Shown in pieces: positions 42,289-52,432 of a stretch of DNA of 64,000 bases (positions are counted from its first letter, which is position 1; every line of letters starts with the position of its first letter). The stretch covers positions 47,236-111,235 of the forward strand of contig WIXG01000268.1 of assembly GCA_009869945.1 (NCBI GenBank), given 5' to 3'. A program made the position numbers and the translations under genes. The notes below the pieces were generated by a model. The model searched no databases and was not told the origin of the DNA. It saw nothing but the letters and a program-made list of their open reading frames with translations. Source of the stretch: Mesaphorura yosii (Eukaryota; Arthropoda; Collembola; Poduromorpha; Tullbergiidae).

Positions 42289-42990
42289 TCAAACTATGTT
42301 GCCGCCTTCCTTGTGTGACAAGGCAGTCATCGTCGTCGTCGCGATTCCTGTTCTTTGTGCCGAAACTGCGGAAATTACTTGAGCGCGATTCGCCTTCAGC
42401 TCCTGAACGAATTCGTACACGACCCAGGCGGCAAATACGCGGTAGCCCAGCATCAGCCCGTTAACCATCAATTTCGGAGTGGGCGACGGTCGAATCAGAG
42501 CGATGTACTGAATTAAGTCGACGACAAGGAAGATTACGATGATAATCAGCCAATTTCGACAGATTTTGTAACTTTTCTGGTCCGCTCCCTTCTTCAAATA
42601 CAAGCCAAGGTAGATTCCTGCTATGCAAATTATTAGAGCTATGCAGAAGGTGACAATCAGCGAAGACGTGGTAACTGCAGGCGCAAATGACAAATATAAT
42701 TTCAATAAAACCATAGCCTGACCAATTAATTACTTGTACGTTGGTACTATGTCTTACCTTCAGATTTTGTTTTTGCTGCAAACTCATCGTTCGACGATTG
42801 TGCAATGACATAAACTCCTCCGATCGCCGTGGACATGGCCAGCACACAGTACGAAGCCTGCAGTAGTCCAAATTAAATAGAAATTAGTGCCTTCGAATTC
42901 AAACTGTAAGAAAATTCTTACGATATCGACAACGGCGATAATCTTCGTAGCTGTTTGCAGATCGCATCCACAAAAGCACGGGTTCACCAT
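42289..42990 (-). CDS. Small four-transmembrane protein, three exons
   Basis: I rebuilt three exons: 42,922-42,990, 42,758-42,857 and 42,289-42,674. All have GT-AG introns (64 and 83 nt) and matching phases (0, then 1), giving 184 aa. The N-terminus is short and cysteine-rich (MVNPCFCGCDLQTATK), with no signal peptide. Four hydrophobic segments follow, at about residues 15-42 (spanning the first junction), 58-81, 93-113 and 123-144. The last 35 or so residues are polar and probably cytoplasmic. The layout, with a CxC start followed by TKII and four helices, resembles small tetraspan families of unknown function in arthropods. I cannot name the family. The neighbouring receptor gene is on the same strand and starts 2.4 kb upstream, with no sign of co-transcription. 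Confidence 0.75.
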
Positions 42991-43358
42991 TTCAGTAACA
43001 GGTTAATTCCGATATCCGATTCACCTTCCAATGCATTGACGTTAACCTGCAAACGATCAATGCCAGTGGAGTTCTCACTCCGAGGAAAGAATTATAGAAT
43101 TATTTAACTTTCCAGTGCTCGGAGCTTTCTGAATACGTAGAAGCAGAAAAGAGTAGTTATATTGAGTCGAGTCGACATAATTTAACCACGCTAATTAAGA
43201 CTGCTTTTTTGCTGATGAAGCTGACCACAGCACAGTGGTTTGCTGATACTTTCATCAAGAGTCACAAAATAAAGACCCACATTTCTGTATGCGATTCATG
43301 CTCGTGCCGATGAATTAGTGACCACAAAACAACGAAATTAGCAATTCCTTGCACCAGT
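42991..43358. other. Intergenic spacer between the four-TM gene and the receptor
   Basis: 368 nt holding the likely promoter of the four-TM gene and the receptor's 3' UTR. I see no TATA box, repeat or RNA gene. Confidence 0.5.
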
Positions 43359-45350
43359 TCAGATGTTGAGATTAATGCGCACGTAAGGTAACCCAATGAT
43401 TGCTGCTACGCATCGTCTTCGAGTTCGAATGTTTTGAGATATTGCAGGCTGAACCACTTGGATGTTTCCCGTTGTCTGCAGCTTCCTGAAACACTTTTGC
43501 AGCACTCTGTGAGAAACTTCTAGCAGAAACACCAAAAACGCAACGGCATACATCAAAGCGCAGAATGCCAGAAACTGCCCCAGCTTATTATCAATTTTCA
43601 TTGGTTGTGGAATGGTCGGGTCATGAATGGTTCCATTGCGTATCAGCGACTCTTTCCACGTCTTATGGTAGCCAATTCTACACGCATCATCGAAATTCTC
43701 CCAAAAGTCTCGCAAACCGAGCTGCAAGAGGTCGTTCATGGCTTGTCCGAATAGATGTTTGTGTCTTCCAGTAAAATACCATGCTAAGGGGTACACATTA
43801 TCCAGATATGACTCCAGAGCATGACAATGCACCTTTGGAAAATGGCTTCCGAGGTTGAGTAAATACTCCTCCTTGAATCGCTTAGGAAATACGTACGCCC
43901 AACTTCTGCTCGTGTTGGCAATCATGTTCAAAGACGACTGCACCGTGTTGTACTCGTCTATGGGTCTTGGCACGACTGATGAGTTATGCAGATGTGCGAT
44001 GCCTGAGCGGTTGAAGGCCGTGAATATAGCGTCGTCAATTCCGCAGTCGTCTGGCGGGCACATGTTGGCGTCCACTACTTTGTAGTCGTGTTTGATCAAT
44101 TCCGCAAGATCGTAGAACACGTATGAGGAAATTGGCTTAATCATAAGACTTGAAATCCGTCCTTCGTACGCAGAGATTACAACAATTGCGATAAAAACCA
44201 GCAACAGTTCGATGCACGCTATGTGTTTCATGGATTGCCGAAAAATTATCAGAATCAGCACGTGCAGCTTGGATTTAATCGCATGCAGAAGTGGAATTCT
44301 GGTCTTTGTCTTCAGGACAAGAGAGAGAACGGCCAGAAGTAGTAAGAAAGTGGCACCCAGCAGTTTCCAGCAAACCATGTCGAAAGGAATGAACCAGAAC
44401 GAGGCTGACACGCCCTGCAGCCTTGAGCTCCTCTTTGCCTCGCAGTAAAGTAAGATTTGTCCCGAGTTATCCACGTGAGAGTACAAATACCTTGCATGTT
44501 CCCTGTACGACGTAATTAAAGCTGCAGAGGAGATGAAGTCGACGAAAACGTGTACCATTTTAGCGATTACTTCTTTCTCCTTGTCCGAGGGCAAGGCGTA
44601 GGCCGTGAAATTAAGTTTAGTCGTCAAGAACGCAACCACTCGATGATTTGGCAGACACTGTGCCTTGAACCTGCCCACTTTCAAGAATCCGGCTAACCTT
44701 CCCTTGCAATTGTTCAGCATAAACGTCTCACCGGGCTTATAGTTACCGAAGGCGTAGGCTACCGGGTACTCGTGAAGATTTGTGAACGATTGTCTGATTT
44801 TGTTGTCGAATTCCGGCGTGAGTTGGTCGTCTGGCGACAATCGCGGGAATAAAAGCCCAGAAACACCGCCGCAGGTTGGACAATAGAAAAATCGTCGCGT
44901 CAGTGCTTGCTCCCGGATGTAAAACACGTAAAACAACGCACTGTAACGCTTGAACCTGTCAAGCCCGTACTTCAAGGAGGCGACCGCCCTATTCTCGATG
45001 TCGTCGCTGGTCCACAGGATGATTATGTTGGCGTCATGGTTCCAACCATGCTCAGTGGCCAGATATTCATCCAATGTAGCGCTGGGGTCAACGAGCATGT
45101 GCACGTCACACTTTTCAGTTACTGCGGACACGCGCCTATCAAAACTGAACTCGTTTTTCTTGGTGATCGTCCACAGCTGACCGAACTGGTGTGAAGAAAT
45201 GATCTCGTTGGTGAGTTCGGTGTTGTTGAAGTTGATGATATGAAAAGCGCAAGATTTGTACCCTTCAATACCCAAATCAATCGATTGAGTATTTGGCAAT
45301 GTAGCGATTAAAAGCAAACCCAGAATTCTGAAGTTTTTGTCCCACTTCAT
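43359..45350 (-). CDS. Divergent ionotropic receptor (chemosensory iGluR-like), single exon
   Basis: Intact intronless frame of 663 aa starting MKWDKNFRILGLLLIATLP (signal peptide to about residue 23). The extracellular N-terminal part runs to about 318. A hydrophobic segment sits at about 326-348 after FWFIPFDMVCW, a re-entrant or second segment at about 360-372, and a further one at about 377-398 ending ISAYEGRISSLM. That ending corresponds to the conserved SYxAxL block of glutamate-receptor pores. ISSYVFYDLAELIKHDYKVV follows, matching the start of the second ligand-binding lobe of ionotropic receptors. A last transmembrane helix (about 591-612) precedes a basic tail. IRs act as ligand-gated channels in sensory neurons; divergent intronless members are typical of lineage-specific expansions. 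Ligand unknown. The receptor-type topology is firm and the IR subfamily is inferred. Confidence 0.8.
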   Translation of the reverse strand: MKWDKNFRILGLLLIATLPNTQSIDLGIEGYKSCAFHIINFNNTELTNEIISSHQFGQLWTITKKNEFSFDRRVSAVTEKCDVHMLVDPSATLDEYLATEHGWNHDANIIILWTSDDIENRAVASLKYGLDRFKRYSALFYVFYIREQALTRRFFYCPTCGGVSGLLFPRLSPDDQLTPEFDNKIRQSFTNLHEYPVAYAFGNYKPGETFMLNNCKGRLAGFLKVGRFKAQCLPNHRVVAFLTTKLNFTAYALPSDKEKEVIAKMVHVFVDFISSAALITSYREHARYLYSHVDNSGQILLYCEAKRSSRLQGVSASFWFIPFDMVCWKLLGATFLLLLAVLSLVLKTKTRIPLLHAIKSKLHVLILIIFRQSMKHIACIELLLVFIAIVVISAYEGRISSLMIKPISSYVFYDLAELIKHDYKVVDANMCPPDDCGIDDAIFTAFNRSGIAHLHNSSVVPRPIDEYNTVQSSLNMIANTSRSWAYVFPKRFKEEYLLNLGSHFPKVHCHALESYLDNVYPLAWYFTGRHKHLFGQAMNDLLQLGLRDFWENFDDACRIGYHKTWKESLIRNGTIHDPTIPQPMKIDNKLGQFLAFCALMYAVAFLVFLLEVSHRVLQKCFRKLQTTGNIQVVQPAISQNIRTRRRCVAAIIGLPYVRINLNI

Positions 45351-46402
45351 TATTAATGTTCAAATCAGCAAATCTCAGGGCTGAATAAACCAATACACGA
45401 AGATGACTTGATTTTCAGAAACTGTTTGAAAACCGATATGACAAAGCAGTAGGCCGACTCGCAGTGGAAGTGACGCTTCGACTGAAATATTTGAGCTCTG
45501 AAACTCAAGAAACCAAGTCTAACGACAAGCATTTCCAACGAGCAAGATCGAAGCTTTCCATGGAACGAAGAACTTCCGCCTGACTCACTTTAAACACAAT
45601 GCGTGCTTAATAGTATTTTTGTGTAGACGATGCCGTCCGGGCGAGGTAAAAGTCAACATTGGTGCTCCCAGGAATTGTTGCGTGACTGATAACAAAACAT
45701 CTTCGACCCACAGAGTATTGTAAAATTACTTGAAATTGATATTTGGTTAAAATGAACGACGCATCCAGCTCACTTTATAAACCCTCTCGAGATCTTTTCT
45801 TTGAATTGTTGATGACAAAATCCAAACACTCGCATTCGAATTGTGGTCGCGGTATTCTCTCGGCTGAAACGACGGTGGTAAAATCACCAAAATGCTATAC
45901 TGTGCTGAAGTTGCTAGTTAAGTAGTTGAGTTCGCTAAGGGCTATAAATTAGAATTAAATTAGAGTAACTAATTGAAAACACAAGGAAGACGCCCCAAAG
46001 CAGTGATATAATAAGTAGGAAAAGAGAAAATATGCGAATACGCCTCCTTTTTCCTTTGTGATAGTGTGTTCAAGGTGAACTTTATTGGGTTGGAGGTCCA
46101 ATAATTATATTGATTTCTAATGTCAATTTTCTTGATCACCACAAATTGTATGCACCCGAAGAAAGAAACGGTCAAATTCTTCAAGGTATTTTGGTAAGTA
46201 CTTCAATATCGCATCTATCAATCACGCAGTGTGAATTTGAATCTAATCAAAATTTGTTGTCTGTCACTGTCAACTTTGTAGTGCATACGCTCGACTTCTA
46301 GTTATCATTAACCAAATCTTGCATTCCGTGAAATATTGGACATCAGAGATTGAGTTCTTGCGCACAAAATCAACCAAATCGAGGATTGACCGCGGTTGAT
46401 AG
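45351..46402. other. Intergenic stretch upstream of the receptor
   Basis: About 1 kb holding the receptor promoter region and the left flank of the ankyrin-like relic. A short frame near 45,743-45,925 has no recognisable feature. TATA-like words occur on the plus strand near 45,775 and 45,943 without an associated gene. Confidence 0.4.
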
Positions 46403-47283
46403 GAAAGGTTTGACTTTGACCAGCTTATCAATTCGAATCTCTTTGATGTTTCGTCTAAATTCTTTAAATTAATTACATTGGTAGATCAAATTGCCGAGTT
46501 GCTCAGCTGGAGTTTATCTCAAGACTTAGTCAAAACTCTGCCGAACATGGACAAAATAGATCGAATAAAGGAAGCAAACTTCATTATGGTCAAGAATGAC
46601 ATTCATGAAGCCATTGTGGAAGGGCATTACCAAGAAGCCTCCGAATTGGAAAAGATTGAAGACTTCAAGTATGACCCAAATAGAGATCGTCTGCGGATTG
46701 CCCACACCAGTATACATCATTAAGAGAGCGACAAACGTAATTGAAGAAGACCCAGCAATGCTGATTCAAAAGTACACTGATGCGGGGTTCAACATCAATG
46801 CATATCTATCGCCATCACCAAGGTTCTTGCGGTTGACTCCAGGAGTCCGCTTAACACGTGTGTTAAAGGTAAATGCTGAAACTTGTCAGCTATTTCTTTA
46901 ACGCTGCTGTATTGGATTTGGATATGTGCAATCACAATCATGAAACACCGCTTGAAGTTGCACTCAGGTGGAGGGTTTATTGCTCTGCTGATGTCGAAAG
47001 GGCATACGAATGGATTCATTTCATTCTCCAACAGCCAAACCGTCCACCAATTAAAGAACAAGACGTTGAAGTAGCTATAAGTGAGCAAATGATGATGGTA
47101 GACTGTGTGAAACTTCTGCTACAACATTTCGAAGGCACTTATAAAATTTCTTAACCACAGCTAAAGCTCGTCAAATCTGGACAAGGGCAAGACTACTGCG
47201 ACACAAAAACTAAACGAATCATCGATATTTTGGACATACTGCTTGTAAGAGGGCTCAACATTATGTGTACTTCACAAATATAA
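46403..47283 (+). pseudogene. Relic of an ankyrin-repeat-like gene
   Basis: Three consecutive reading frames on the plus strand together read like one protein. The first (46,403 to about 46,700) is helical and ends DRLRIA. The second (about 46,702-46,900) resumes with TPVYIIKRATN and contains LIQKYTDAGFNINAY, which looks like an ankyrin finger. The third (about 46,905-47,280) carries AAVLDLDMCNHN then ETPLEVALR, and CVKLLLQHF, again ankyrin-like. The joins are one-base shifts next to a CCC run near 46,700 and near 46,905. An in-frame TAA at 47,152 interrupts the last part, which resumes with IIDILDILLVRGLNI. No splice sites explain the shifts. It lies on the opposite strand between two paralogous receptor loci. 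The ankyrin assignment rests on a few degenerate repeats and is moderate. Sequencing error at the indels is an alternative. Confidence 0.5.
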
Positions 47284-47678
47284 TGTGCCCTAACGGAACC
47301 TTGTGCAGAAACACAATTCGCAAAGTGCCAAAGTGCACTTCGATACTAGGTATCCGCGGTTGGCTCGTCATTGAAGGAGTTCGTGCGCGTGATACCCTCG
47401 CCTGAAATGGAGGAATGGATGCGTAATTGTGCACCCAGTAGCCGGGAGGAGCACTTGTGGCAACGGTCTGAGAGTTCAGACGGAGTATCCATATTTCTGA
47501 AAAAGCCTGCTTTCGAGTTGGGTGAGGCGAAGATAACATTATATTCTCCGACTCCGACGGACTTAAGGACGAATGGATGGAGTCGAGACTACTAGAAGGT
47601 GATAATTCAAGAAGGTTTAGGTTTCCCATAGGTGGAATCGAGAACGACTGATATATTTAATGTACAATAAATTGAAAG
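47284..47678. other. Spacer with an unassigned plus-strand frame
   Basis: An open frame at 47,350-47,595 (plus) contains EMEEWMRNCAPSSREEHLW and FLKKPAFELGEAKITLY. It could be the eroded C-terminus of the ankyrin-like relic. A 122-codon frame lies antisense to it. I recognise neither and cannot decide between them. Confidence 0.25.
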
Positions 47679-49016
47679 TCAGCATCCCTCGGCGTTGTTT
47701 CCTCTTTCTGGATCAAACTTTGACATTTTTGTGCTGGTGTATGTGTTCGAACAATAATGAAGGATTGATTCTGTCTTGGACGACAATAGTTCCAGAAGAA
47801 ACGTAGCTAGGGCGAATCCATGTAGTAAGGCGCAAAAGGTGAAGAATTGCTTCAACTTGTCATGAATGACCATGGGACGGGGGGTCGAAGGGGTCTAGTA
47901 GAGTTTCATTGCGTATGCGTGCTGCAATTACTTTTTCATGTGATGTTGACCGCCAAGCGTCATTGTAATTCTCCCAATAATCGGACAAGCTGAGCTGCAT
48001 GAGCACATTCATTTCCAGGGCGGACAGCTGTTTGATTCGTCCCCAAAACTTCCACGCCAAGTCGTACACGTCGTCGAATGGCTTGGTAAGCGCGTGGCAG
48101 TACACCTTTGGGAAATTTCTTTGAAGGTTGAGCAAATATTGTGTCTTTCGTCGTTCTGGAAACACGTACGCCCATTTTCTGCCCGCGTTGGCTAGGAGGT
48201 CCAGGGAGGATTGCACTGCGTCGTTTGTTTGAGGTCTCTGGACAATCGACGATCGATGAAGGTGGAGTATGCCAATTACCGATTGAAAGCATTGTAAATG
48301 GATCCATCGAAGCCATCGCAGTCTGGGGCATAAATGTTGGCATCCACGACTTTGCACCCGTTCTCAAGCAGCTCCGGCAGATCGTAAAAGATGTGTGAAG
48401 ACAGTGGGCATATTGAACTCGAGATAACCCCTTTATAAGCAGTGACAATCACGATGGCCAGAAGGACGAGCAGTAGTTCCATCGCCGTGATGTTACACAC
48501 CTCCTGACGAAATATGACTCTCACAATATCCTGAATCTTGCTCTCAAAGGCTGTAAGGAGCGGCACTTTCAGAGTTTGTCCGAAATTCCGGACCAAGGCG
48601 AGGGTGAGAACGAGTACCAAGGCGGCGAATGAGGAGCCCAACAGTGTCCAGGACGCGATGTCGAATGGTACGAACCAGAATGAGACTGTGACAGAGTATT
48701 TAGGCCTTTCCTCGCAGTAAATCATGACCACACTTTCCTTGTCCACTGGAACGTACGTGCGCACATGTGGATTTGGATTCCGGACATCAAATGGGACTAA
48801 TATGGGTGCGCCAATAAAGTCGCTGAACACAGGGATCACGCGCGCACGCTCAGTTTTGTTCATGCGAAACAGCAGTGCGTACGCAGTGAAATTAAACTTG
48901 ACTTTCAAATAAGAAACCACGCGTTGATTTGGCTGACAAATTTCATCAAATTGTCCATCCGTGGTTAGGATTATCATGTTAATTGCACGTGCCCTGCCTC
49001 CGCAATTGTCGAGCAC
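47679..49016 (-). pseudogene. Decayed paralogue of the ionotropic receptor, 5'-truncated
   Basis: Three minus-strand frame blocks align end to end with the intact receptor at 43,359-45,350. Block one (48,276-49,016) matches from the LNNC position (residue 212) through the pore (FWFVPFDIASWTLLG, ITAMELLLVLLAIVIVTAYKG) to NAFNR. Block two (about 47,880-48,290) continues GILHLHRSS, WAYVFPERRK and DYWENYNDA. Block three (47,679-47,873) gives the last transmembrane helix, DKLKQFFTFCALLHGF. The frame changes near 48,280, and again at a six-C run near 47,880. The first 210 or so residues and the signal peptide are absent; no upstream exon is visible before the tRNA. A polypyrimidine-TAG just upstream could be an acceptor. 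The pair is a tandem duplication in the same orientation. The homopolymer shift could be a sequencing error; the 5' loss is harder to explain that way. Confidence 0.75.
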
Positions 49017-49378
49017 ATTGGAACATGCCTCAAGTGGCCAAGTGTTCCTAGAACAAAGAAAAGAAGTGCTCAGTTCAGGTCGTGATTAAATCTCAACGGA
49101 TTTGCAATGGGCAGTTCCGTGCCCTTCTTCGTTCACACCGACGAGCGTGTCAGTGTCGGTCAAGAGTTGAACTCTTAGCTTGGACTCCGCAGTTTCCTGG
49201 TTCGAGACCACAGAAGCCCAAAAAATTAATGAATATCGGAATTCTGCACACAAAGAACTTCGTCACCATTGCCAAAACGCACAAATATGCTCCTACTTGC
49301 AATTCGTGGCGCACAATGACAAGATGGCGAGTAAAAACTGAAAGCTTTGACGAAAACAAATATGCAAAAAAATATTCC
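49017..49378. other. Spacer between receptor relic and tRNA
   Basis: I find no receptor N-terminal exon here on the minus strand. A GGTTCGAGACC word near 49,200 resembles a B box but has no A box or tRNA fold around it. Confidence 0.4.
49366..49372 (-). terminator. Pol III terminator of tRNA-Gln
   Basis: Seven consecutive T on the minus strand, six bases past the tRNA 3' end, a typical RNA polymerase III stop. Confidence 0.85.
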
Positions 49379-49450
49379 AGGTTCTACCGAGATTTGAACT
49401 CGGATCGTTGGATTCAAAGTCCAAAGTGCTAACCATTACACCATAGAACC
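49379..49450 (-). tRNA. tRNA-Gln (anticodon TTG)
   Basis: 72-nt cloverleaf on the minus strand without intron. The acceptor stem is GGTTCTA/TAGAACC. The D-arm TG-GTGT-AATGGTTA-GCAC contains the A box. The anticodon stem is TTGGA/TCCAA with loop CTTTGAA, giving anticodon TTG (reads CAA). The T-arm has the loop TTCAAATC, and the discriminator base is T. All stems pair, so it looks functional. It stands alone between a receptor pseudogene and the cuticle gene. Confidence 0.95.
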
Positions 49451-51792
49451 AGTTGCTGATAACCACTTGAAATTACGATGTACTCGCTCCACTACTGCCA
49501 CTGTGTTGAGCTGCGGTTTAATTAAATTATACTTGTGTCAGCTCAACATCATCCAATGCAAGCGCAGTTACGTTATTACTTAACATAAATTAATTATTCA
49601 GCACAATCCACAGAGAAGCATGTGAGCAAACACTTAAAACACGGTCATTCGAGCGCAACAAGCTTCATGTTTGCAGACTGTGTTTAAGAGGCAGTAGAAA
49701 GCCACACAAGTTTAGGGTCAAGGTCAGCCCAGTACAGCATTTAACGCAGCTAACATGCTAGCTAAGAATTATTCAGGCAATTCGGGAAGTTTGCGCGCAA
49801 AAATTTAATGGAACTTCGACTCCCGTGGCTTGAGTCGCTTGCGTCTCAAAACCCATACTGACGCCATTTGAAGAGCGAGAATTCCTGTTTCAAAGCAAAG
49901 AAATTGTAATTAGTTTTTGTTTAAATCTGAGATGCTCGATTTGCTTCAAAAAGCCAGAGCAAGCCGGAACTGGAAACTATATATTTTGGAACAATTTCTC
50001 TGGAAACTTTATCTATCAAGTTTTTATTTACTTACGTTAAGGTAATTGTTGCCAGCTCCTTGCACTACGCCTATAAAATACTGCAAGACCGCTTGAGTAT
50101 TCTTCAAACGCAAACGCTTGAAATCTTGAAATGTGGATGACCTCGTCCGTCTTCTCATCTTCTGAATCTTCTCCGTTCTCATCAATTTCGTGTTCCTCTT
50201 CATAAAAAATGTTACATATTTTGGCAATAAAAAGTGACATTTGCATTTTCTTCCCCATACATTTGCGCATCGTGTCATTTCGCGTCTTCTCCATGCAAGT
50301 CTTCGTCTTCCATTTTCCTTATTGGAGCTCTAATTCTATTCTTGTTATTTAACTTGTGTTTTATGCTTTATCCGTCTCGTAATTAATTCGATTGTTGGCT
50401 ATGCTGTGTTTGGATTTTTTATGGCCCTCAAATCTCTGCGCTCGACGCATTTTCTCTTTATCTCCAATTAAATCTAATTTAATTCCTTTTAGGTACGAGT
50501 ACGAGAATGCATGCATCATAAGGCCATAATATTGACGAGATTCTATTACATGACGCCAATCGCCAATTACCAATCCGTGTTCCCATTGTATAAGGGCTGA
50601 CGCATCTTCTGAGCAGCTTCTGCTTCTTTGTGCGTCGAAAGATGAGACAATTTCAATTTCAGGCATCAAAGGCCATGGCCAGGGTCAAAGCCACGCCAAA
50701 GTCAAAGATTAGCGTTTGATTTCAATTCACAAAGTACACAGAACACAGAACAGGCAAAGTACTAATTAATCCTTTGGCTTTGACTATGTTTAAGCTTAAT
50801 CATGATCCCCAAAAGCACACAAAGCACGCCAAGACTATTATGGCAATGGGACGAACCCGGCCGTATTTTATCATATATAGGACGAGCCCAGCTTTAAGAC
50901 AAGACACAGCAAAACACAAACACATGCAAGAAACTAAGAAACACGAGTCTTTGGCCTTCAATTGTTCCTACGCGAATCAATCATAAACGTAATGAATGAA
51001 AGAAGAGCCAAGTCGCCTGGTCGAGTCAAGCAAGCCTCAGAGGCAGCTCATCTCTGTCAGGATCAGACTTCCTGAAACGTAATGAGCTTCTCAGCTGTTG
51101 CTGTTACTCTACTGCTACGCTCGTGAAGTATCTTCATTTGTATGGTATGTGACAACTGAATCAAATGCAAGGCAATAATTACAAATGGAGTGATCAATCA
51201 ATCGTAATCGCAATCGAAATCGCCTGCAACCTGCAGCCTCAGCCTAGAACAAAACACGAGAAGAGCCACATTACTGAACCTGGACGAAGGTGTTTTATGG
51301 ATTTATTACCTACAATTAACGTAAATTACAGTGTTCGCGTTCGTTGCTTGTTTATAGTAAAATGCCGATTAATTAATACATCAAACCTTACATTTTTTAC
51401 GAGCTCGACTACGCCATGTCAAGTTCAAGTATGCTGTAGCATGTCAAACGAGTTTTTAATGATGGGTTCTGCCCTCTGCGCTGCTCTGAGGCGTTAATTA
51501 TGGCGAGAATGCCTGAGAAGGCTGGAACGAGTCCAGTGACTTGTTTGGGCACGTACGATCCAGATTTAGCGACATCCACGACATTCAGCTTTCATTTCCT
51601 GGATCATCTCATGATTATGTGTTGTAACGCAATAAAAGTTATCAAAGCAATCGCATCAAGCGGAGATAAAATTCAGACTTGTCTTTTATTGCTGCTGCTG
51701 CGTGTGAATACGAAAATATAAAACGATTTCATTACGATTGACAATGGCAATTGTAAAGATTGAACGACGACGATGATGGCGCAAATATCAAT
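49451..51792. other. Intergenic stretch, no supported gene
   Basis: About 2.3 kb between the tRNA and the cuticle gene. Two overlapping minus-strand frames near 50,024-50,294, one with an acidic run (EEEHEIDENGEDSEDE), have no recognisable family and no convincing splice context. The rest is short-word noncoding sequence and, at the right end, the cuticle gene's 3' UTR. Confidence 0.4.
51685..51690 (-). promoter_or_regulatory. Poly(A) signal AATAAA for the cuticle gene
   Basis: AATAAA on the minus strand, about 100 nt beyond the stop codon at 51,793. Confidence 0.6.
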
Positions 51793-52330
51793 TTATGGGT
51801 CATATCTTGCTTCTCCGATGTACGACACGTCCGCATTGAACCCGTTCCTCCAGTCGGCTGTGTATTTCACAATCTGCATGCGGCCATCGGGCAGAAGTGT
51901 GCGGTATTCGCCCCGAATCACGTTGCCGTCGCTTTGTTCATTCCGCATGTAATCATTGTTGTACTCGCCATCCTTCACGGAGTAGGTGAAGTCGTACGCG
52001 GCACCGCCCTGGTACTCTTCTTCGGGCGCGGAGTACACGGGGCTGATGACTCGCTCGGTGACGTAGACTGGTGGTGGCGGGGTGGTCGGCGGAGGTGGTG
52101 GCAGGTACGTCACTTGCGGCTTCGGGTAGCGGTAACCTTCGAAGGGTCGCTCCGTCGTCGTTGGCCTGGGGTACGTGTACTGCGGCTTGGCGGTCGCGGC
52201 GCCGAGCAACGTAACGAGAACAATGATTACAATCTGCGAAAAACGCAAAAATTCAAACACAAATTTAAAAAATCGCCAACAACAAACACCTCAATTTCGC
52301 CAATTTCCAGCCTCAAAGACTCACCTTCAT
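51793..52330 (-). CDS. Cuticular protein with RR chitin-binding domain (CPR family), two exons
   Basis: Exon 1 codes only Met-Lys (52,325-52,330, ATGAAG|GTGAGT). Exon 2 is 51,793-52,233, after TTCGCAG. Together they give 148 aa. A tiny first exon that splits the signal peptide is standard for arthropod cuticle genes. The signal peptide is MK-IVIIVLVTLLGAATA. A proline/tyrosine/threonine-rich linker with PPPPPTTPPPP follows. The C-terminal Rebers-Riddiford domain (about residues 83-145) reads YDFTYSVKDG, then GEYRTLLPDGRMQIVKYTAD and NGFNADV. The length and NGFNA ending fit the RR-2 side, although the GEYRTLLPDG block is intermediate. The protein is secreted by epidermis and binds chitin fibres through the aromatic face of the domain. 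A TATA box lies about 100 nt upstream of the ATG. Confidence 0.93.
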
Positions 52331-52424
52331 TTTTCCAAAATTAGAGCACTGGGCTTCAAATTAGTTCACTGCACACTGTTCGACTCCAAATACGAATTGA
52401 TTCTCTGTCGTCATCGTCCAGCAT

Positions 52425-52432
52425 CTTTTATA
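52425..52432 (-). promoter_or_regulatory. TATA box of the cuticle gene
   Basis: TATAAAAG on the minus strand. An initiator-like TCAATT follows about 34 nt downstream (A at 52,398), the right spacing for transcription start, and the ATG follows at 52,330. Inducible cuticle genes commonly use TATA promoters. Confidence 0.7.

Noticed and set aside
50024-50294. Two overlapping minus-strand frames, one with a strongly acidic run
   Set aside because: Either could be a small exon, but the frames compete, no conserved block is visible and no splice partner was found.
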